Of a stretch of 6,381 nucleotides of DNA, positions 4,805 to 6,381 are shown in pieces (position 1 is the first letter of the stretch; each line of letters starts with the position of its first letter). The DNA lies in NCBI GenBank assembly GCA_049511115.1, contig JBEKYH010000306.1, forward strand, positions 1 through 6,381, in the 5' to 3' direction. This stretch comes from JBEKYH01 sp049511115. GTDB lineage: Bacteria > Planctomycetota > Phycisphaerae > Tepidisphaerales > Tepidisphaeraceae. The position numbers and the translations under genes are program-made. The notes beneath the pieces were generated by a model, which made no database searches, was not told the DNA's origin, and saw only the letters and a list, made by a program, of their open reading frames with translations.

Positions 4805-6364
4805 CTATTTCGCCGGCCGCGTCGCCGCTTGCGGCAGCAGGCGATATCGCACCGGACTTGGGTAATCTTCGACAATCGTCAAGAGCCTCGGTCCGGTTCC
4901 CACCTGGTTGCGGTCACCGATTTTGTAGGTGATGCCCCAGGCGTTGAGTCGCCCTTCGATCGAGACGCCAAAGCTTGGGATATAGAAGAGAATCTCGCGC
5001 TCCATGCCGATTTGGCGGAGTTGGGTCAATTGCCGCCGCATGGTCAGGCTGTTGTTGGTTTCCCATTTCAGGCGCACGGCGGCCACGATGCCCGCGTTCA
5101 CCGTCAGCAGCGCGACCAGAACCCACGCGGCATTCAGCGCCCAGCGTGAAGGGGGCGCCCAAAATACGAACACTGCCGGCACGATTGGCAACAGCCACAA
5201 CTGGGGACCGTAGCGCGCCCACCAAAAGTAGGGGCTGATCACCAGCGATGCGAGAATCGTCAGCGCCACCAGGATCATTACTGCGCGCGCAGCTAGCGGG
5301 GCTGAATTGCGCTTGAGCAGAACCCAGGCCGCCAGGGCGAGGCTCAGCAGCAGCGCTCCGCTGAACCAGGGGCCAAAACCCGCTACGCGGGTTTCGTGGT
5401 AGCGGTAATAAAACAAATCCGCCCAGCGCGCAGCAAACGGCCACATCAGCGAGGATTTGAGTTCACGGTGGTAAGGCATATTGCCGGGCCGGCCAAAAGT
5501 GGCGAGGAACAGGCGCGAGAAGCGATTGTGGGGCAGAAAATTCTTCGGCGTTTCATGCAGTTCGATGCCCTGCTTGCCCTGGTCGTCGAGGCTGGGAAAT
5601 TCCTTGCTGCCGGACTGGGGGTAAAACGGGTTGTGACGATAGATCGTGTTGATGACGTACGGGTTAAAACCCCATACTGCCGCGCCGAGGAAAATCGAAA
5701 TCAGGGCCAATCCGCAGTAACGCACCAGCCATTGGCGCGCCTGCACGATGCACCAGACTCCGCCGCCGGCCAATATAAAGCACAGGAATACCAATCCGGT
5801 GAACTTGGCGTTGATGCTCGCAATCGCGGCAAGCAAACCAACGAAAATGACCACTGGCTGGGGTCTGCGGAATCCGCTGAAAACCGCGGCGGCCGCCACT
5901 GCCAGAAACGACATCATGACGCCGTCGACCATGTAGGTTGTGATCTCACTGATTACGGCGGGATTCAGTGCAACCACCACGGCGATCGCGGCGGCGCGAC
6001 TTCGCCGCAAGCCGTAGTCGAGCGCGGCGGCAAATGTCGCCAAGCCCATCGCCGCCCAGGAGATCAGGTCGATGCATTTGCCCCATTCAACGCGGCCGGT
6101 TGTGGCGAAGACCGACGCCGCGACATACCAGGGTCCCTTGGGATAATGCCGCACCCAGAGTTCGGCGCTGGGCGGGTCGGTAAACGTGCGGAACGGATCG
6201 GTCAGAGCATTCCAATTTTCAGCAAGCGCGTAGATGCCCGTCTGGTGATACCACTGCCCATCCCAGGAGAAGTCGAAGTAAAACGCGGAAAACGCAAGCC
6301 CCAATCCCACCACGCTAAGGGCCAACACCGGCGGCCATAGGCGCTGACGAATTGTGAGGCCCAT
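4805..6364 (-). CDS. Polytopic GT-C-like membrane glycosyltransferase (family 39/ArnT-like)
   Basis: The ATG at 6364 gives 519 residues, but the frame stays open for the 17 bases to the window edge and no Shine-Dalgarno site is seen, so the true start could lie slightly upstream. The first membrane helix is at about 12-30. It is followed by an extracytoplasmic loop with DFSWDGQWYH (31-40; D31 and D35) and HYPKGPW (73-79), the arrangement seen in GT-C enzymes of the PMT/ArnT type that use polyprenyl-phosphate sugars. About nine to eleven further hydrophobic segments run to about residue 431. A soluble tail follows (about 432-519) and ends in a basic stretch. By family, it would act in the inner membrane with its active site outside, adding a sugar to a lipid, polysaccharide or protein. 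Donor and acceptor cannot be inferred. It converges on the aquaporin gene across a 126-base spacer holding a hairpin. The membrane class is confident; the catalytic assignment is moderate. Confidence 0.75.
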   Translation of the reverse strand: MGLTIRQRLWPPVLALSVVGLGLAFSAFYFDFSWDGQWYHQTGIYALAENWNALTDPFRTFTDPPSAELWVRHYPKGPWYVAASVFATTGRVEWGKCIDLISWAAMGLATFAAALDYGLRRSRAAAIAVVVALNPAVISEITTYMVDGVMMSFLAVAAAAVFSGFRRPQPVVIFVGLLAAIASINAKFTGLVFLCFILAGGGVWCIVQARQWLVRYCGLALISIFLGAAVWGFNPYVINTIYRHNPFYPQSGSKEFPSLDDQGKQGIELHETPKNFLPHNRFSRLFLATFGRPGNMPYHRELKSSLMWPFAARWADLFYYRYHETRVAGFGPWFSGALLLSLALAAWVLLKRNSAPLAARAVMILVALTILASLVISPYFWWARYGPQLWLLPIVPAVFVFWAPPSRWALNAAWVLVALLTVNAGIVAAVRLKWETNNSLTMRRQLTQLRQIGMEREILFYIPSFGVSIEGRLNAWGITYKIGDRNQVGTGPRLLTIVEDYPSPVRYRLLPQAATRPAK

Positions 6365-6381
6365 TTGCCGAGAGAGGAAAT

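Noticed and set aside
5396..6340. 314-codon plus-strand open frame
   Set aside because: It is antisense to the 519-residue membrane protein, shows no recognisable motif and has no start context.

Overview
This is a GC-rich bacterial window with five complete protein genes and one gene cut by the left edge. Almost every base is coding except for two divergent control regions. No rRNA, tRNA, CRISPR array or transposase gene was seen. The gene families suggest a soil or freshwater bacterium of the Acidobacteriota, Planctomycetota or Verrucomicrobiota. They include a TMTC-like GT-C protein, a ClC protein with C-terminal CBS domains, an unusual aquaporin and a family 39-like membrane glycosyltransferase. 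Shine-Dalgarno sites are present at some genes and absent at others. The phylum is an inference from family types and composition, not a proven assignment.

Layout. Positions 1-774 (minus) hold the N-terminal 258 residues of a large TMTC-like membrane protein. Upstream of it on the same strand is a 96-residue protein (859-1149) whose C-terminal half resembles the conserved end of flagellar rod/hook proteins. A 196-base divergent spacer separates this from an RbsD/FucU-family sugar mutarotase (1346-1789, plus). That gene converges, with only 8 bases between stop codons, on a ClC chloride channel/transporter with two CBS domains (1798-3726, minus). Between the ClC gene and the divergent aquaporin gene (4052-4678, plus) lies a 325-base non-coding region. 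It holds two inverted copies of a repeated element and a plausible aquaporin promoter. A hairpin at 4711-4739 separates the aquaporin from a convergent 519-residue polytopic GT-C-like membrane protein (4805-6364, minus).

How the genes may work together. The divergent ClC and aquaporin genes share a control region and would move anions and water or small neutral solutes, so a joint role in osmotic or ion balance is plausible but unproven. The mutarotase has no sugar kinase, isomerase or transporter beside it. The two membrane glycosyltransferase-like proteins are not adjacent and need not share a pathway.

Most notable observations: (1) the pair of inverted repeats between ClC and aquaporin, with reading frames that run artificially into the repeat; (2) an aquaporin with both NPA motifs but Val in place of the nearly invariant selectivity-filter Arg; (3) a ClC protein that keeps the external gating Glu but has Val at the internal proton-Glu position; (4) the small protein with a flagellar-rod-like C terminus. 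I found no convincing evidence of a wholly new multi-gene system.
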